A stretch of DNA of 64,000 bases from an uncultured Prevotellaceae bacterium. GTDB taxonomy: Bacteria; Bacteroidota; Bacteroidia; Bacteroidales; Bacteroidaceae. Below, piece by piece: positions 16,497-25,920 of the stretch; positions within the stretch are counted from its first letter, which is position 1, and every line of letters starts with the position of its first letter. Made by a program: the position numbers and the translations under genes. Below the pieces are notes generated by a model. It was not told the origin of the DNA, searched no databases, and saw nothing but the letters and a program-made list of their open reading frames with translations. Location: the NCBI GenBank assembly GCA_902767775.1, contig CACXIP010000013.1, forward strand, positions 1 to 64,000, written 5' to 3'.

Positions 16497-18717
16497 ATGA
16501 GATCATCAGTTTGGAATCCTTCACATCCACGGTCACGGCGCCACCGTCCTTGAGATGGCCGAAGAGAATCTCACGCATGAGCATCGGCTTGAGGTCATGG
16601 GCGATGACACGGTCGAGTTCGCGGGCACCGTACTCCCGGGTGAAGCCCTTCTCCAGCAGCCACTCTCGGGCAGCATCAGAGAGTGTCATCACCACATGGC
16701 GATTGTCGAGGCGGCCTTGCAACTCACGCAACTTCTTGTCGAGTATCATGCCCGCCATCGTGCGGTCCATGTCATTGAACACCACCGTTGCTGAGAGGCG
16801 GTTGATGAACTCCGGCTTGAAGGTGCGCTTCACCTGCCGCATCATCGCCTCACCCGCCGGCACACGGGCACCAAAGCCCACCGAAGCCTGCGAGGCATAC
16901 TGCGCTCCCGCATTAGAGGTCATGATAAGCACCACGTTGCGGAAGTCCGCCTTCCGTCCCTTGTTGTCCGTCAGGCGGGCATAGTCCATCACCTGAAGAA
17001 GGATATTGTAGATGTCGGAATGTGCCTTCTCTATCTCGTCGAGCAGCAGCACGCAGTTGGGTGTCTTGCGGATGGCATCGGTGAGCAGTCCGCCGTCCTC
17101 ATACCCCACATACCCCGCCGGTGAACCAATCAGTTTGGCGACGGTATGCTTCTCCGTATACTCACTCATATCAAACCTCACAAGGGCGATGCCCATCTCA
17201 CGGGCGAGGACACGCGCCACCTCTGTCTTTCCCACACCTGTGGGACCCACAAAGAGCAGCGAGGCCAAAGGCTTGTCGTCATCGAGCAGGCCTGCCTTTG
17301 ACATCTGCACCGCCTCCACTACCTGACGCACCGCCTCATCCTGTCCGTAGATGCTTGCGCCCACACGCTCGTAGAGTGTCTCCAGAGCGGCATTGTCGTC
17401 GTCCTTCATCGCCATGGCATCCACCTTGCACACCTTGGCGAGTATATCAGAGATGAGCGCCTTGTCCACCATACGGCTGCCGTCCTCGGCAGGATGCAGT
17501 TCACGGTAGGCGCCTGCCTCATCGATGAGGTCGATGGCCTTGTCGGGCAAGAAGCGGTCGTTGACATACTTAGCACTGGCAGCGACAGCATACTCGATAA
17601 CCTCAGCAGGATATTCCACATGATGGAACTCCTCGTATTTCTTCTGCAGTCCCTGTATGATTTTCACTGTCTCCTCTACCGAAGGCTCGTCGATGTCGAT
17701 TTGCTGGAACCGTCGCACTATGCCCTTGCTGCGTGAAAGGTAGCGGTTGAGTTCCTCATATGTGGTAGACCCGATGAAGCGAATGTCGCCCGCCTCCAAG
17801 TATGGCTTGAGCATGTTGGAAGCATCCATCGACCCCTCGCCGGTGCGACCCGCTCCCACGAGGTTGTGTATCTCGTCGATATAGATGATGGCGTTACCCT
17901 CACGGCGCACACCGTCCATGATGCTCTTGATGCGCTTCTCGAAGTCACCGCGGAACTGCGTGCCGGCGAGCAGCGTGCCCAAATCAAGCTGGTAGATGCG
18001 GCTGCCCTGCAGGCGCTCCGGCACGTCGCCTGCCACGATGCGTGCCGCCAGTCCGTACACCAAAGCGGTCTTCCCCACCCCAGCCTCACCCACATGCAGC
18101 GGGTTGTTCTTGTCCTTGCGGCAGAGCACCTGGATGGTGCGCTCCAATTCCGCTTCCCTGCCGATAAGCGGGTTGTGGTTGGCGACGGTGTCGTTGAGAC
18201 ATACCACCTGTGTCCTCCATGCTTCCTCATGGCGCGGTTCACCCTCACCACCCTCAGCCATGGCGGCATTGGCATCCTCATACTGGCCAATGACCTCCGT
18301 CATCAGTTCCTCCACTTCGCCATCCACCGCCTTCTCGAGCATATAACGCGCCTGCGACTCATCGAGGCTCAGCAGTGCCTTGACAAGATGAGGCACGTCG
18401 AGTTGCTGGGCGCTCGAACTGAGCACCTGATTGTAGGCGATGGTCATCAACTCATCGGTCTGTGCCGAGGGGGTGAGTTCATAATTGCCTTTGCCTGGCA
18501 CGCACTCCATGCTGGCAAGGAAAGCGTCGACATCCTTGCGGAGACGTTCCAGTCCGTCGGGATTGAGGTATCTGACAGCCTCGGCAAACGCCTCCTGTCT
18601 GAGGAAGGCGGCGAGGATGTGCTCAGGAGTGACAAACTCATGTCGGCGGCTGCGGCTTTGCTGCACCGCATCGCTGAGCACCAAGTTGGCATTGTCGCTA
18701 TGTTCTAATGTGGGCAT
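16495..18717 (-). CDS. clpA: ClpA, ATP-dependent Clp protease ATP-binding subunit
   Basis: This 740-residue Hsp100 unfoldase has an N-terminal Clp-N double repeat (residues 1-145), D1 with Walker A GEAGVGKT (210-217) and Walker B IIYIDEIH, and D2 with Walker A GPTGVGKT (491-498) and LLLDEIEKAH. VGF at about 613-615 occupies the position of the IGF/IGL loop that docks to ClpP. The length and absence of a long middle coiled coil mark it as ClpA rather than ClpB or ClpC. It starts 4 bases after the clpS stop. It unfolds N-degron substrates handed over by ClpS. Confidence 0.93.
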   Translation of the reverse strand: MPTLEHSDNANLVLSDAVQQSRSRRHEFVTPEHILAAFLRQEAFAEAVRYLNPDGLERLRKDVDAFLASMECVPGKGNYELTPSAQTDELMTIAYNQVLSSSAQQLDVPHLVKALLSLDESQARYMLEKAVDGEVEELMTEVIGQYEDANAAMAEGGEGEPRHEEAWRTQVVCLNDTVANHNPLIGREAELERTIQVLCRKDKNNPLHVGEAGVGKTALVYGLAARIVAGDVPERLQGSRIYQLDLGTLLAGTQFRGDFEKRIKSIMDGVRREGNAIIYIDEIHNLVGAGRTGEGSMDASNMLKPYLEAGDIRFIGSTTYEELNRYLSRSKGIVRRFQQIDIDEPSVEETVKIIQGLQKKYEEFHHVEYPAEVIEYAVAASAKYVNDRFLPDKAIDLIDEAGAYRELHPAEDGSRMVDKALISDILAKVCKVDAMAMKDDDNAALETLYERVGASIYGQDEAVRQVVEAVQMSKAGLLDDDKPLASLLFVGPTGVGKTEVARVLAREMGIALVRFDMSEYTEKHTVAKLIGSPAGYVGYEDGGLLTDAIRKTPNCVLLLDEIEKAHSDIYNILLQVMDYARLTDNKGRKADFRNVVLIMTSNAGAQYASQASVGFGARVPAGEAMMRQVKRTFKPEFINRLSATVVFNDMDRTMAGMILDKKLRELQGRLDNRHVVMTLSDAAREWLLEKGFTREYGARELDRVIAHDLKPMLMREILFGHLKDGGAVTVDVKDSKLMIS

Positions 18718-18721
18718 GATG

Positions 18722-19024
18722 TCATTCGGGTTGATAGGTCAGGCGGAGCGGGTATCCCTCGTCGCGTGCCATCTGTGTGGCCTTGCGCACCTTCGACACG
18801 GCGATGTCGTAGGTATAGACGCCTACGAGGGCCTTGTCGCTGTGATGCACCTTGAGCATGAGGGCCTGTGCCTCTGCCTCACTCTTGAAAAATATGGTCA
18901 TAAGGATTTTGACGACGAACTCCATGGTGGTGAAGTCATCGTTGTGGATATACACCTTGTAGCGTTTCGGCTCACGGATATCCGTTCGCGAGCGCTCACT
19001 GACTGATGATTGCTGCTTTGCCAT
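18722..19024 (-). CDS. clpS: ClpS adaptor
   Basis: This is a 100-residue protein with a disordered N-terminal extension and the ClpS core from residue 20. The N-degron pocket signature is visible as HNDDFTTMEFVV (27-38) and KVHHSDKALVG (58-68). ClpS binds N-terminal Leu, Phe, Trp and Tyr and delivers the protein to ClpA. It is immediately upstream of clpA and downstream of aat, which creates such N-degrons. A TATATTTG box lies only 8 bases before the ATG (19032-19039), so the transcript may be nearly leaderless. Confidence 0.93.
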   Translation of the reverse strand: MAKQQSSVSERSRTDIREPKRYKVYIHNDDFTTMEFVVKILMTIFFKSEAEAQALMLKVHHSDKALVGVYTYDIAVSKVRKATQMARDEGYPLRLTYQPE

Positions 19025-19070
19025 TTGAATGCAAATATAGATAAAAAAAAGGAATTACAATCAAACGGGC

Positions 19071-19133
19071 AAAAAAAATGGGGCTCCGCCGAGTCCCAAC
19101 CTTGTTAACCTTAAATCTAATACTATGAAAAAC
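19071..19133 (-). ncRNA. Small RNA cassette between aat and clpS (candidate Bacteroidales-1-type RNA)
   Basis: A -7 box TATCTTTG (19140-19147) with TTG about 20 bases upstream is followed by a predicted transcript of about 60 bases. The transcript ends in the hairpin GGGaCTC-GGC-GAGcCCC (19080-19097) plus eight T residues (19071-19078). No start codon with a meaningful frame is present. A short, promoter-to-terminator unit fits the published description of the Bacteroidales-1 RNA class, but the exact family match is from memory and unverified. Its 5' part shares words with the leader at about 39.1 kb. Confidence 0.5.
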
Positions 19134-19139
19134 ACATTG

Positions 19140-19169
19140 CAAAGATAAGCTGTTTTCGCAAACAACACA
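19140..19169 (-). promoter_or_regulatory. Promoter of the small RNA candidate
   Basis: TATCTTTG at 19140-19147 matches TAnnTTTG exactly; a TTG lies about 20 bases upstream. Confidence 0.55.
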
Positions 19170-19415
19170 AGTTTTCGGCGGAATAATTGTAAAAAGTACC
19201 CTTTTTCTTGATTTATATCAACTAAATCAATATAATTACGGTTTAAAACTGACAAAAGAATAAAACTTTCAGATTATAACCAGCAGGCCGGAATTAGTTG
19301 CAAAATGATTTTCCTGCTCGTTGCACAGCCTTTCTTGTAGAAGTGAAATTCCATCTCCTAATAAGAATATCATCTGTCTAAAATCCAAGACTCCCCAGCT
19401 CTTCAACTCCTCATC
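19170..19415. other. Gene-free stretch between aat and the small RNA
   Basis: A/T-rich, with no frame that looks coded. The last 45 bases (from about 19373) read CTGTCTAAA then loosely repeated AACTCC/GACTCC words up to the aat stop, a decayed copy of the head-plus-tail repeat family described at 51.8 and 61.3 kb. Confidence 0.4.
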
Positions 19416-20066
19416 TCAGAAAGACTCCTTGAGCCAATCCATATACTCATTGTAGGGAATGAAGCGTCCCCCCATGGAACGAAGGTGAGGCGTCTCAAAC
19501 TGGCAGTCGATAATGGTGCCGCTGTGCTCGCGCATGAAGGTAGCGAGATGAATAAGGGCGAGTTTGCTGCCACTGGGCACCAAGGAGAACATACTCTCGC
19601 CAAAGAAGGCCCTGCCGATATTCACACCATAGAGGCCGCCCACCAGGCGTTCGCCCTCCCACACCTCGACACTGGCAGCGAACCCCTGCCGATGGAGTTC
19701 GGTATATGCATTTATCATGTCGTCGCCCAACCAGGCACCGTCAATCTCATACCTGCCATCGCAGACGCTGCACTGGTGGATAACCTCTGAAAAGTTCTCG
19801 TTGATGCTCATCCTGTAGAGGTTCTTGCGCATGAGTGTACGCATGGAATGCGAGATGTGTATCTCATCAGGAAAGATGACGAAACGCTGCATGGGACAGT
19901 ACCACAGGATGTCGGCCTGACGGAAGGAATACCATGGAAAGATGCCATGGCTATACGCCAGCAAAAGGCGGTCGACAGAAAGGTCGCCGCCCAATGCCAG
20001 TAGTCCGTCAGGCTCACCCAGGTGGGGATCGGGGAAAATCAGTTCCTCATCCAGTTGGAACAGCAT
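19416..20066 (-). CDS. aat: Leucyl/phenylalanyl-tRNA--protein transferase
   Basis: This 216-residue protein has the Aat signatures FPDPHLGEPDGLLALGGDLS, GIFPWY and WWSP-equivalent WYCPMQRFVIFP, then SVEVWEGERLVGGLYGV and FFGESMFS. The enzyme adds Leu or Phe from aminoacyl-tRNA to the N-terminus of proteins that begin with Arg or Lys, making an N-degron read by ClpS. It lies 43 bases after lepB in a probable dapB-lepB-aat operon and directly precedes clpS-clpA. The length is typical. Confidence 0.93.
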   Translation of the reverse strand: MLFQLDEELIFPDPHLGEPDGLLALGGDLSVDRLLLAYSHGIFPWYSFRQADILWYCPMQRFVIFPDEIHISHSMRTLMRKNLYRMSINENFSEVIHQCSVCDGRYEIDGAWLGDDMINAYTELHRQGFAASVEVWEGERLVGGLYGVNIGRAFFGESMFSLVPSGSKLALIHLATFMREHSGTIIDCQFETPHLRSMGGRFIPYNEYMDWLKESF

Positions 20067-20109
20067 GTCTTCTCAAACTAATCGAGGCAAAGAAGTCACC
20101 CCAGGGTGA

Positions 20110-21552
20110 TTACTTGATATTGTCCACCTTGTTGAAGATGCGGCCCCAGCGGTACTTCGGACCTACGTTCTCCGGGTTGACCGACAACCAGATGAAGATT
20201 GGTTTGCCCACGACATGGTCCTCGGGCACGAAGCCCCAGTAGCGTGAGTCGAGCGAGTTGTGGCGGTTGTCACCCATCATCCAGTAGTAGTCCATCTTGA
20301 AGGTATACTCGTTGGCTTCCTTGCCGTTGATGAAGATTTTGCCATCGCGCACCTCGAGGTCGTTTTCCTCATACACCCTGATGGGTCGCTCATAGACGGC
20401 GATGTTGCCCAGGTTGAGCTTGATGCTCTTCCCCTTGGCGGGAATCCACACCGGACCGTAGTTGTCACGGGTCCACCCAGTATTGGCATTCACAGGATAC
20501 ACCTTGCCTGGGTCACGGCTGTTGTCGTCGGTCACCGGCACCACGCTGTTCACCAAATCGGTGCGCTTTGCCAGTTCGGTAGCCGCCCGTTTGGTCATCG
20601 GCATGCCACCTCCCGAACCGTTGTTGTTGAGGTCCTCGATGGTAATCTGCAGGTTCTCCATCAGCTCATTGGGCAGTGCCTGCTTGAAGTCCACATAATA
20701 GGTGTACTGCACATTATCTGGCTCCTTGTTGGCCTTCCCATCAAGATACACGATTTTATCCTTGATTTGCAAGGTCTGTCCGGGCAATCCCACACAGCGC
20801 TTGACATAGTTCTCGCGGCGGTCAGTGGGACGTGAGGCGAGTACGCCAAACTCCCCAGGATTGTCTTTCACGATTTTTCTGCCTTCTGCCATCACTTTCT
20901 GATAGAAGTCCCACTGCTCCTGCGGAGAGAGGGAGTCGATCTCGACGTCCTTTCCACAGCTCTCAAACCCATAGGAATAGCAGGTCTGGTAGTAGTCCTG
21001 TGCCTGATATTTGTCGGCCATCATCACACTGTCGCCAGCGGGGTAGTTGAACACAACGATATCATTGAGTTGCACGGTGCCCAGTCCTTTGACGCGCCGG
21101 TAATCCCAGTGAGGCCACTCGATATACGACTTGGTGTTGAAGATGGGCAGTGTGTGTTGTGTGAGCGGCATGGTGAGCGGTGTCTGCGGGATGCGTGGTC
21201 CGTAGCTCACCTTGCTGACGAAGAGATAGTCGCCTCGCAGGAGGGACTTCTCCAATGAACTCGACGGAATGACGTAGTTTTGGAAGAAGAAGAGGTTGAT
21301 GAAATACACTGCCACGAGGGCGAAGATGATGGCATCCACCCAACTCATGACGAAACGCACCGGTCCCTCGGCGTCCTTCCACCACTGCCAGTTGATTTTC
21401 TTCGAGATATATGCGTCGTAGATGAAAGGAACGACGATGAGTCCGAGCCAACTCTTGACCCAGTAGAGGAAAAGGAGGTAGAGTGCGAGGACGATGATGA
21501 ACTTCGTCCACTGCCACTTCATGTTGAGTTTTGCCTTACGCTTGTCTATCAT
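20110..21552 (-). CDS. lepB: Signal peptidase I
   Basis: This 480-residue membrane protease has two N-terminal hydrophobic segments (about 17-45 and 70-92). The catalytic serine is in IPSSSLEKSL (Ser 99) and the general-base lysine in NYVKRCVGLPG (Lys 251). Box E is GDNRHNSLDSRYWGFVP. The roughly 150-residue separation of Ser and Lys is the insertion usual for Bacteroidota signal peptidases. It removes signal peptides from exported proteins. It is downstream of dapB, separated by simple repeats. Confidence 0.92.
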   Translation of the reverse strand: MIDKRKAKLNMKWQWTKFIIVLALYLLFLYWVKSWLGLIVVPFIYDAYISKKINWQWWKDAEGPVRFVMSWVDAIIFALVAVYFINLFFFQNYVIPSSSLEKSLLRGDYLFVSKVSYGPRIPQTPLTMPLTQHTLPIFNTKSYIEWPHWDYRRVKGLGTVQLNDIVVFNYPAGDSVMMADKYQAQDYYQTCYSYGFESCGKDVEIDSLSPQEQWDFYQKVMAEGRKIVKDNPGEFGVLASRPTDRRENYVKRCVGLPGQTLQIKDKIVYLDGKANKEPDNVQYTYYVDFKQALPNELMENLQITIEDLNNNGSGGGMPMTKRAATELAKRTDLVNSVVPVTDDNSRDPGKVYPVNANTGWTRDNYGPVWIPAKGKSIKLNLGNIAVYERPIRVYEENDLEVRDGKIFINGKEANEYTFKMDYYWMMGDNRHNSLDSRYWGFVPEDHVVGKPIFIWLSVNPENVGPKYRWGRIFNKVDNIK

Positions 21553-21560
21553 TGTTTTGG

Positions 21561-21648
21561 GGAGTTTGGGAGTTTAGGAGTTTGGGAGTTTAGACATTAG
21601 TCCACTCTCAACTATGAACTATGAATTATGAATTATGAACTATGAACT
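21561..21648 (-). repeat. Simple intergenic repeats between dapB and lepB
   Basis: Two tracts are present. On the minus strand ATGTCTAAACTCCC leads into an AACTCC(T/C)A tract (21561-21598). The second is five copies of a heptamer AACTATG/AATTATG (21610-21644) that touches the dapB stop codon. Confidence 0.85.
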
Positions 21649-22402
21649 AAAACTGGAAAAGGTCGCTGGTGGTGAGAAGGCCACTGTGTGTGGCGGTGTA
21701 TTCTGCAGCGAGGACAGCACCAAGAGCGAAGCCCTTGCGAGAGTGTGCGTCGTGAGTGATGGTGATGCGGTCGGCCTCTGAGTCGTAGGTGATGGAATGG
21801 ATGCCAGGCACCTCGTCACGGCGTATGCTGCTCACCGGCACCTCGTCGGCGGCATGCTCAGTGCTGCCGGTGATTGTTCCGTCTGGAGCCTGCAGCGTAC
21901 CCTTCACCCAACGGTCTTTTCGGCCCAGCTGTCCGATAAGGTCCTCTGCCAATGTGATGGCGGTACCCGACGGAGCGTCCAGCTTATGGATGTGGTGGGT
22001 CTCCTCCATCTCCACGTCATACTGTGGGAAAGCGTCCATGATATGCGCCAGGTAGCGGTTGACTGCCGAGAAAATCGCCACGCCAATGGAGAAGTTGGAT
22101 GCCCAGAAGAGAGTCTTTCCACCCTCTGTACACATCCTCCTCACCTCGTCGCCATGCTCGTCCATCCATCCAGTGGACCCCGACACCACCTTCACATCCT
22201 TGGCAAAGGCACGCAGGTAGTTGCCGTAAGCTGCTGTCGGTGAGGTGAACTCAATAGCGACGTCAGCCGAGGCGAAAGCCTCCGACTCAAAATCCTCTTG
22301 GTTGTCGATATCAATGATGCTTACTATCTCATGGCCTCGGGAGAGGGCAATCTGCTCTATCATCTTGCCCATTTTGCCATAGCCTATCAATGCAATTTTC
22401 AT
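21647..22402 (-). CDS. dapB: 4-hydroxy-tetrahydrodipicolinate reductase
   Basis: This 251-residue protein has the NAD(P)H-binding start IALIGYGKMGKMIE, a substrate-binding motif EETHHIHKLDAPSGTA with the catalytic His and Lys, and SIRRDEVPGIHSI. It reduces hydroxy-tetrahydrodipicolinate in lysine and diaminopimelate synthesis. It is the first gene of a probable dapB-lepB-aat operon and has its own promoter. Confidence 0.93.
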   Translation of the reverse strand: MKIALIGYGKMGKMIEQIALSRGHEIVSIIDIDNQEDFESEAFASADVAIEFTSPTAAYGNYLRAFAKDVKVVSGSTGWMDEHGDEVRRMCTEGGKTLFWASNFSIGVAIFSAVNRYLAHIMDAFPQYDVEMEETHHIHKLDAPSGTAITLAEDLIGQLGRKDRWVKGTLQAPDGTITGSTEHAADEVPVSSIRRDEVPGIHSITYDSEADRITITHDAHSRKGFALGAVLAAEYTATHSGLLTTSDLFQF

Positions 22403-22433
22403 TCTTTCTCCTATGTTTTTGGTTTTTGCGAAG

Positions 22434-22465
22434 CAAAGTTACTGATAAACGAGAGAAAAGCCAAA
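22434..22465 (-). promoter_or_regulatory. Promoter of dapB
   Basis: TTTG (22462-22465), 20 bases, TAACTTTG (22434-22441). Confidence 0.6.
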
Positions 22466-22580
22466 TATTATTTGTGCTTTCATTCATTATTCACCTTATA
22501 AGTATATATAATAAGTAGATATCATGCCCTGAAAGACTACAAGTTGGAAGCCAATTTAAGATTTTTTAGGTCGATGATTA

Positions 22581-22690
22581 TCATATGTCTAAAACACCCA
22601 GACCACTAAACTCCCAAACAACTAAACAACCAAACCACTTAACGACTAAACGACTAAACGACCAAACAACCAAACGACCAAACGACCAAA
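22581..22690 (+). repeat. Head-plus-tail repeat (TCATATGTCTAAA then AAACnACC octamers)
   Basis: TCATATGTCTAAA is followed by loose ACTCCC words and then about ten octamers of the form AAACnACC/AAACGACT. It ends at the secDF terminator and fills most of the gap between dapB and secDF. Confidence 0.8.
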
Positions 22691-22691
22691 T

Positions 22692-22731
22692 AAAAAAGTT
22701 CCCCTCAGGCGGAAATGCCTTCAGGGAACCT
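22692..22731 (-). terminator. Terminator of secDF
   Basis: Read on the minus strand, GGTTCCCTGAAGGC pairs with GCCTGAGGGGAAC around a 6-base loop and is followed by TTTTTT. Confidence 0.88.
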
Positions 22732-22755
22732 ATCGTTGTTGTTTGAGAAGTTTCT

Positions 22756-25700
22756 TTACTTCGCCTCGGCAACAGCAACCTCAGCATCTTCCTTCTGGAT
22801 TTTGCGACCCATGGTAAGATAAGCCGTGGGAGCAGCGATGAAGATGGAAGAGAGTGTACCGAAGATGACGCCGAGAATCATAGCGAACGAGAAGCTGCGG
22901 ATGCTTGCACCACCGAAGATGAAGATACAGAGCAACACTATCAATGTGGACACTGAGGTGTTGATGGTACGTGCAAGAGTCTGGTTCAGTGAGTCGTTGA
23001 ACAGCGTCTGCAGGTCACGGCGCTTGTAGAGGCGCAGGTTCTCACGGACACGGTCGAAGACCACCACCTTATCGTTGATGGAGTAACCGATAACGGTAAG
23101 GATAGCACCGATAAACGTCTGGTCAATCTCAAGCGAGAAGGGTACGATGCCCCAGAGAGCTGAGAAGAATCCGATGACGATGAGCGTATCGAATGCCAAA
23201 GCCACGATAGAACCGATAGAGAACGCCACGTTGCGGAAGCGGAAGAGGATGTAGAGGAAGATGGCAATCAAGGCGATAATCACACTGAAGATAGCCTTGT
23301 TGGTCACATCGCGTGCGATAGACGGACCCACCTTGGTGCTGCTGACGATAGAACCGCCCTCACGCACATCGGGGTTCTTGAAGTCCTCAAGACTCTCCTG
23401 AGTCACGATGCCAGCCTTCTTGAGTGCGTCGTAGAGTTTCTCCTCAGCCTCGTCGTCGACGGTGGCACTGTTTGACTCGATATTCCAGTTGGTCGACACA
23501 CGGATGGTCTTGCCCTCAGTACCGAGAGCGATGACGCTGGTGTTGGCGGGTTTGTCGGCATTGGTGCCGATGGTGTTGACAAACACACCGTCGAGCGCCT
23601 TGCGAACATTCTCCACCTGCACCTCCTTGTCGAGGGTCACCACATAGTTGCGACCACCAGTGAAGTCGATACTCTTGCTCAGTCCACGGATAGCGAAGAA
23701 TCCAATGAAGATGAGTGCGAGGATGCACCAAAGGGTGTATGACTTGCGGTAAGCACCCATGAAGTTGAAATGCTTGTTCTGCATGAAGTTGCGTGACAGC
23801 GGAGTCTCGAAGGTGAGGCCGAGCCACTTTCCCTTCTTCATGCGGTTCTCATAAACCAGACGTGTGAGGAACACGGCGGTGAAGAACGAGCAGCAGATAC
23901 CGATGATAAGGGTTACTGCGAAGCCCTTCACAGGACCCATACCGATAACCGCCAGAATCACACCCGTTATAATAGAGGTAAGGTTGGAGTCGAAGATGGC
24001 AGAGAAGGCGTTGCTGTAACCAGCAGCCAGAGCCTGGCGCACATTCTTTCCTGCACGGAGCTCTTCCTTGGTACGCTCATAGATAAGCACGTTGGCGTCC
24101 ACTGCCATACCAAGGGTAAGCACGATACCTGCGATACCAGGCATGGTGAGTGCCGACTGGAATGACGCCATGATACCCATGGTGAAGAAGAGGTTGAGAA
24201 TCAGGGCGCAGTTAGCTACCATTCCCGGGATGAAGCCGTACATGAGAATCATGTAAAGCATCAGCACGATGAAGGCAACGATGAAGGAGATGATACCCTG
24301 CTTGATGGACTGAGCGCCGAGCGACGGACCGACCACCTCTTCCTGAACGATACGGACGGGAGCCTTCATACGACCCGACTTGAGGGTGTTGGCGAGGTCC
24401 TTGGTATCCTCAACGGTAAAGCTACCACTGATTTGTGAATTACCACCGGTAATCTCCTGGTTGACATTAGGTGCGCTGTACACGAGGTTGTCGAGCACGA
24501 TAGCCACCGGTTTGCCGATATTCTTCTTGGTAAGGTTCGCCCACTCGCGCGCGCCATCCTCATTCATCTGCATGGTCACCACCGGACGGTTGGTGAAATG
24601 GTCGAACTCATCCTTGGCACTCTCAATCACGTCGCCCTCAAGAGGAGCGCGGTCGCCGGTGCCAGTCATGCGGAGGCAGTAGAGCTCATAGATACGCTTG
24701 TTGTTGGGGATGCGGTCGGAGGGTTTGGCACTCCAGAGCAGCTTCACGTCAGCGGGAAGCACCGACTTGGCGAGCTCAGAGTAGATATAAGCGTTGATGG
24801 CAGCGGTATCCACCACGTTGGCCATACCTACCACACAGTACTGGTCGGCATTGACACCGAGTTTGGAGAGCAGCGGGTGCTCGGCAGCAGCGCGCTCGGC
24901 AATCTTCTTGGCATCATCCTTCTCGTCGGCCTTCTTAGCCACATCCTTCTTGTCGCCAAGGGTGAGACCTTTTTCCTCTGCCACAGCAGCGGTGTCCTTC
25001 ACCTCGGCAGCCTCGGCTGTCTCAGCTTTCTCGCCCTCTGCCTCGTCGTCCTTCACCTCAGTCTCGCCATTGGCCAGACGGCTGTCGAGCTGCTGCAGGT
25101 AAGGAGCAATCTCCTGAGAGGTATAGGTCTCCCAGAATTCGAGGTTGGCGCTGCCCTGAAGGAGCCTGCGCATACGCTCGGGGTCTTTCACACCCGGCAT
25201 CTCCACCATGATACGTCCTTCCTGTCCCTCCAGCATCTGGATGTTGGGCTGGACGACACCAAACTGGTCGATACGGTTGGTGATGACGTTCTTGGCATCG
25301 GCCACTGTCTCGGTGAGCCTGTCGCGGAGGATTTTCTCCACCTCTTTGTCGGTGCTGTTGGTCTTCACTTCCGGCAGCTGCTGTGTGGCGAACACCTCAG
25401 CGAGGCTGTGTCCGGGCGCATTGGCGCGATAATGTTTGATAAAGAGCGAGATGAAGTCTTCCTGTGTGGTTTCCTCCTCAGCTCTTGCTGCTTTCATCGT
25501 CTTGACGAAGGCGGCGTCGGTCTTGTAGCCAGCCAGATTCTCAATCAGGTCGGGCACCGACACCTCCAAGACAACGTTCATACCACCTTTCAGGTCAAGT
25601 CCGAGGCCCATCTGTGTCTCAAGACACTTCTGATAGGAGTAGATACCCAGGTATTTAACCGAGTCCTTATAGTCCTGTTGGGCTGTCGGATCCTCAATCT

Positions 25701-25809
25701 TTGCGGCCTGCTTGTCATAGTAGTTGGAGGCCACAGAGAATGACAAATAGAAGATACTTGCCAGGGTCAGCATGACCGCTGTGAAAATTACAATTCCTTT
25801 GTTTTGCAT
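22756..25809 (-). CDS. secDF: Fused protein translocase subunits SecD-SecF
   Basis: This 1017-residue inner-membrane protein has a first transmembrane helix at 7-27, then LGLDLKGGMNVVLEV and DQFGVVQPNIQ of the SecD periplasmic domain. A charged Ala/Glu/Lys-rich insert lies near 250-310. The SecD membrane bundle (GMAVDANVLIYERTKEE) follows and then the SecF half (SKSIDFTGGRNYVV, GYSINDKVVVFDRVREN). SecDF uses the proton gradient to complete protein export through SecYEG. The fused form is normal in Bacteroidota. A TATCTTTG -7 box is at 25865-25872. Confidence 0.95.
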   Translation of the reverse strand: MQNKGIVIFTAVMLTLASIFYLSFSVASNYYDKQAAKIEDPTAQQDYKDSVKYLGIYSYQKCLETQMGLGLDLKGGMNVVLEVSVPDLIENLAGYKTDAAFVKTMKAARAEEETTQEDFISLFIKHYRANAPGHSLAEVFATQQLPEVKTNSTDKEVEKILRDRLTETVADAKNVITNRIDQFGVVQPNIQMLEGQEGRIMVEMPGVKDPERMRRLLQGSANLEFWETYTSQEIAPYLQQLDSRLANGETEVKDDEAEGEKAETAEAAEVKDTAAVAEEKGLTLGDKKDVAKKADEKDDAKKIAERAAAEHPLLSKLGVNADQYCVVGMANVVDTAAINAYIYSELAKSVLPADVKLLWSAKPSDRIPNNKRIYELYCLRMTGTGDRAPLEGDVIESAKDEFDHFTNRPVVTMQMNEDGAREWANLTKKNIGKPVAIVLDNLVYSAPNVNQEITGGNSQISGSFTVEDTKDLANTLKSGRMKAPVRIVQEEVVGPSLGAQSIKQGIISFIVAFIVLMLYMILMYGFIPGMVANCALILNLFFTMGIMASFQSALTMPGIAGIVLTLGMAVDANVLIYERTKEELRAGKNVRQALAAGYSNAFSAIFDSNLTSIITGVILAVIGMGPVKGFAVTLIIGICCSFFTAVFLTRLVYENRMKKGKWLGLTFETPLSRNFMQNKHFNFMGAYRKSYTLWCILALIFIGFFAIRGLSKSIDFTGGRNYVVTLDKEVQVENVRKALDGVFVNTIGTNADKPANTSVIALGTEGKTIRVSTNWNIESNSATVDDEAEEKLYDALKKAGIVTQESLEDFKNPDVREGGSIVSSTKVGPSIARDVTNKAIFSVIIALIAIFLYILFRFRNVAFSIGSIVALAFDTLIVIGFFSALWGIVPFSLEIDQTFIGAILTVIGYSINDKVVVFDRVRENLRLYKRRDLQTLFNDSLNQTLARTINTSVSTLIVLLCIFIFGGASIRSFSFAMILGVIFGTLSSIFIAAPTAYLTMGRKIQKEDAEVAVAEAK

Positions 25810-25920
25810 TACTTTATTTGGTTGTTTAATTTATTGTTTTCCGCCAATTTACGAATATAGCGTGCAAAGATAGTGATTTTTTCACTTTTGGGAAAATTTC
25901 TATCGCAAATTATTCATTTT

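Noticed and set aside
24598-25743. Plus-strand 381-codon frame opposite secDF
   Set aside because: Shadow; SecD motifs are on the minus strand.
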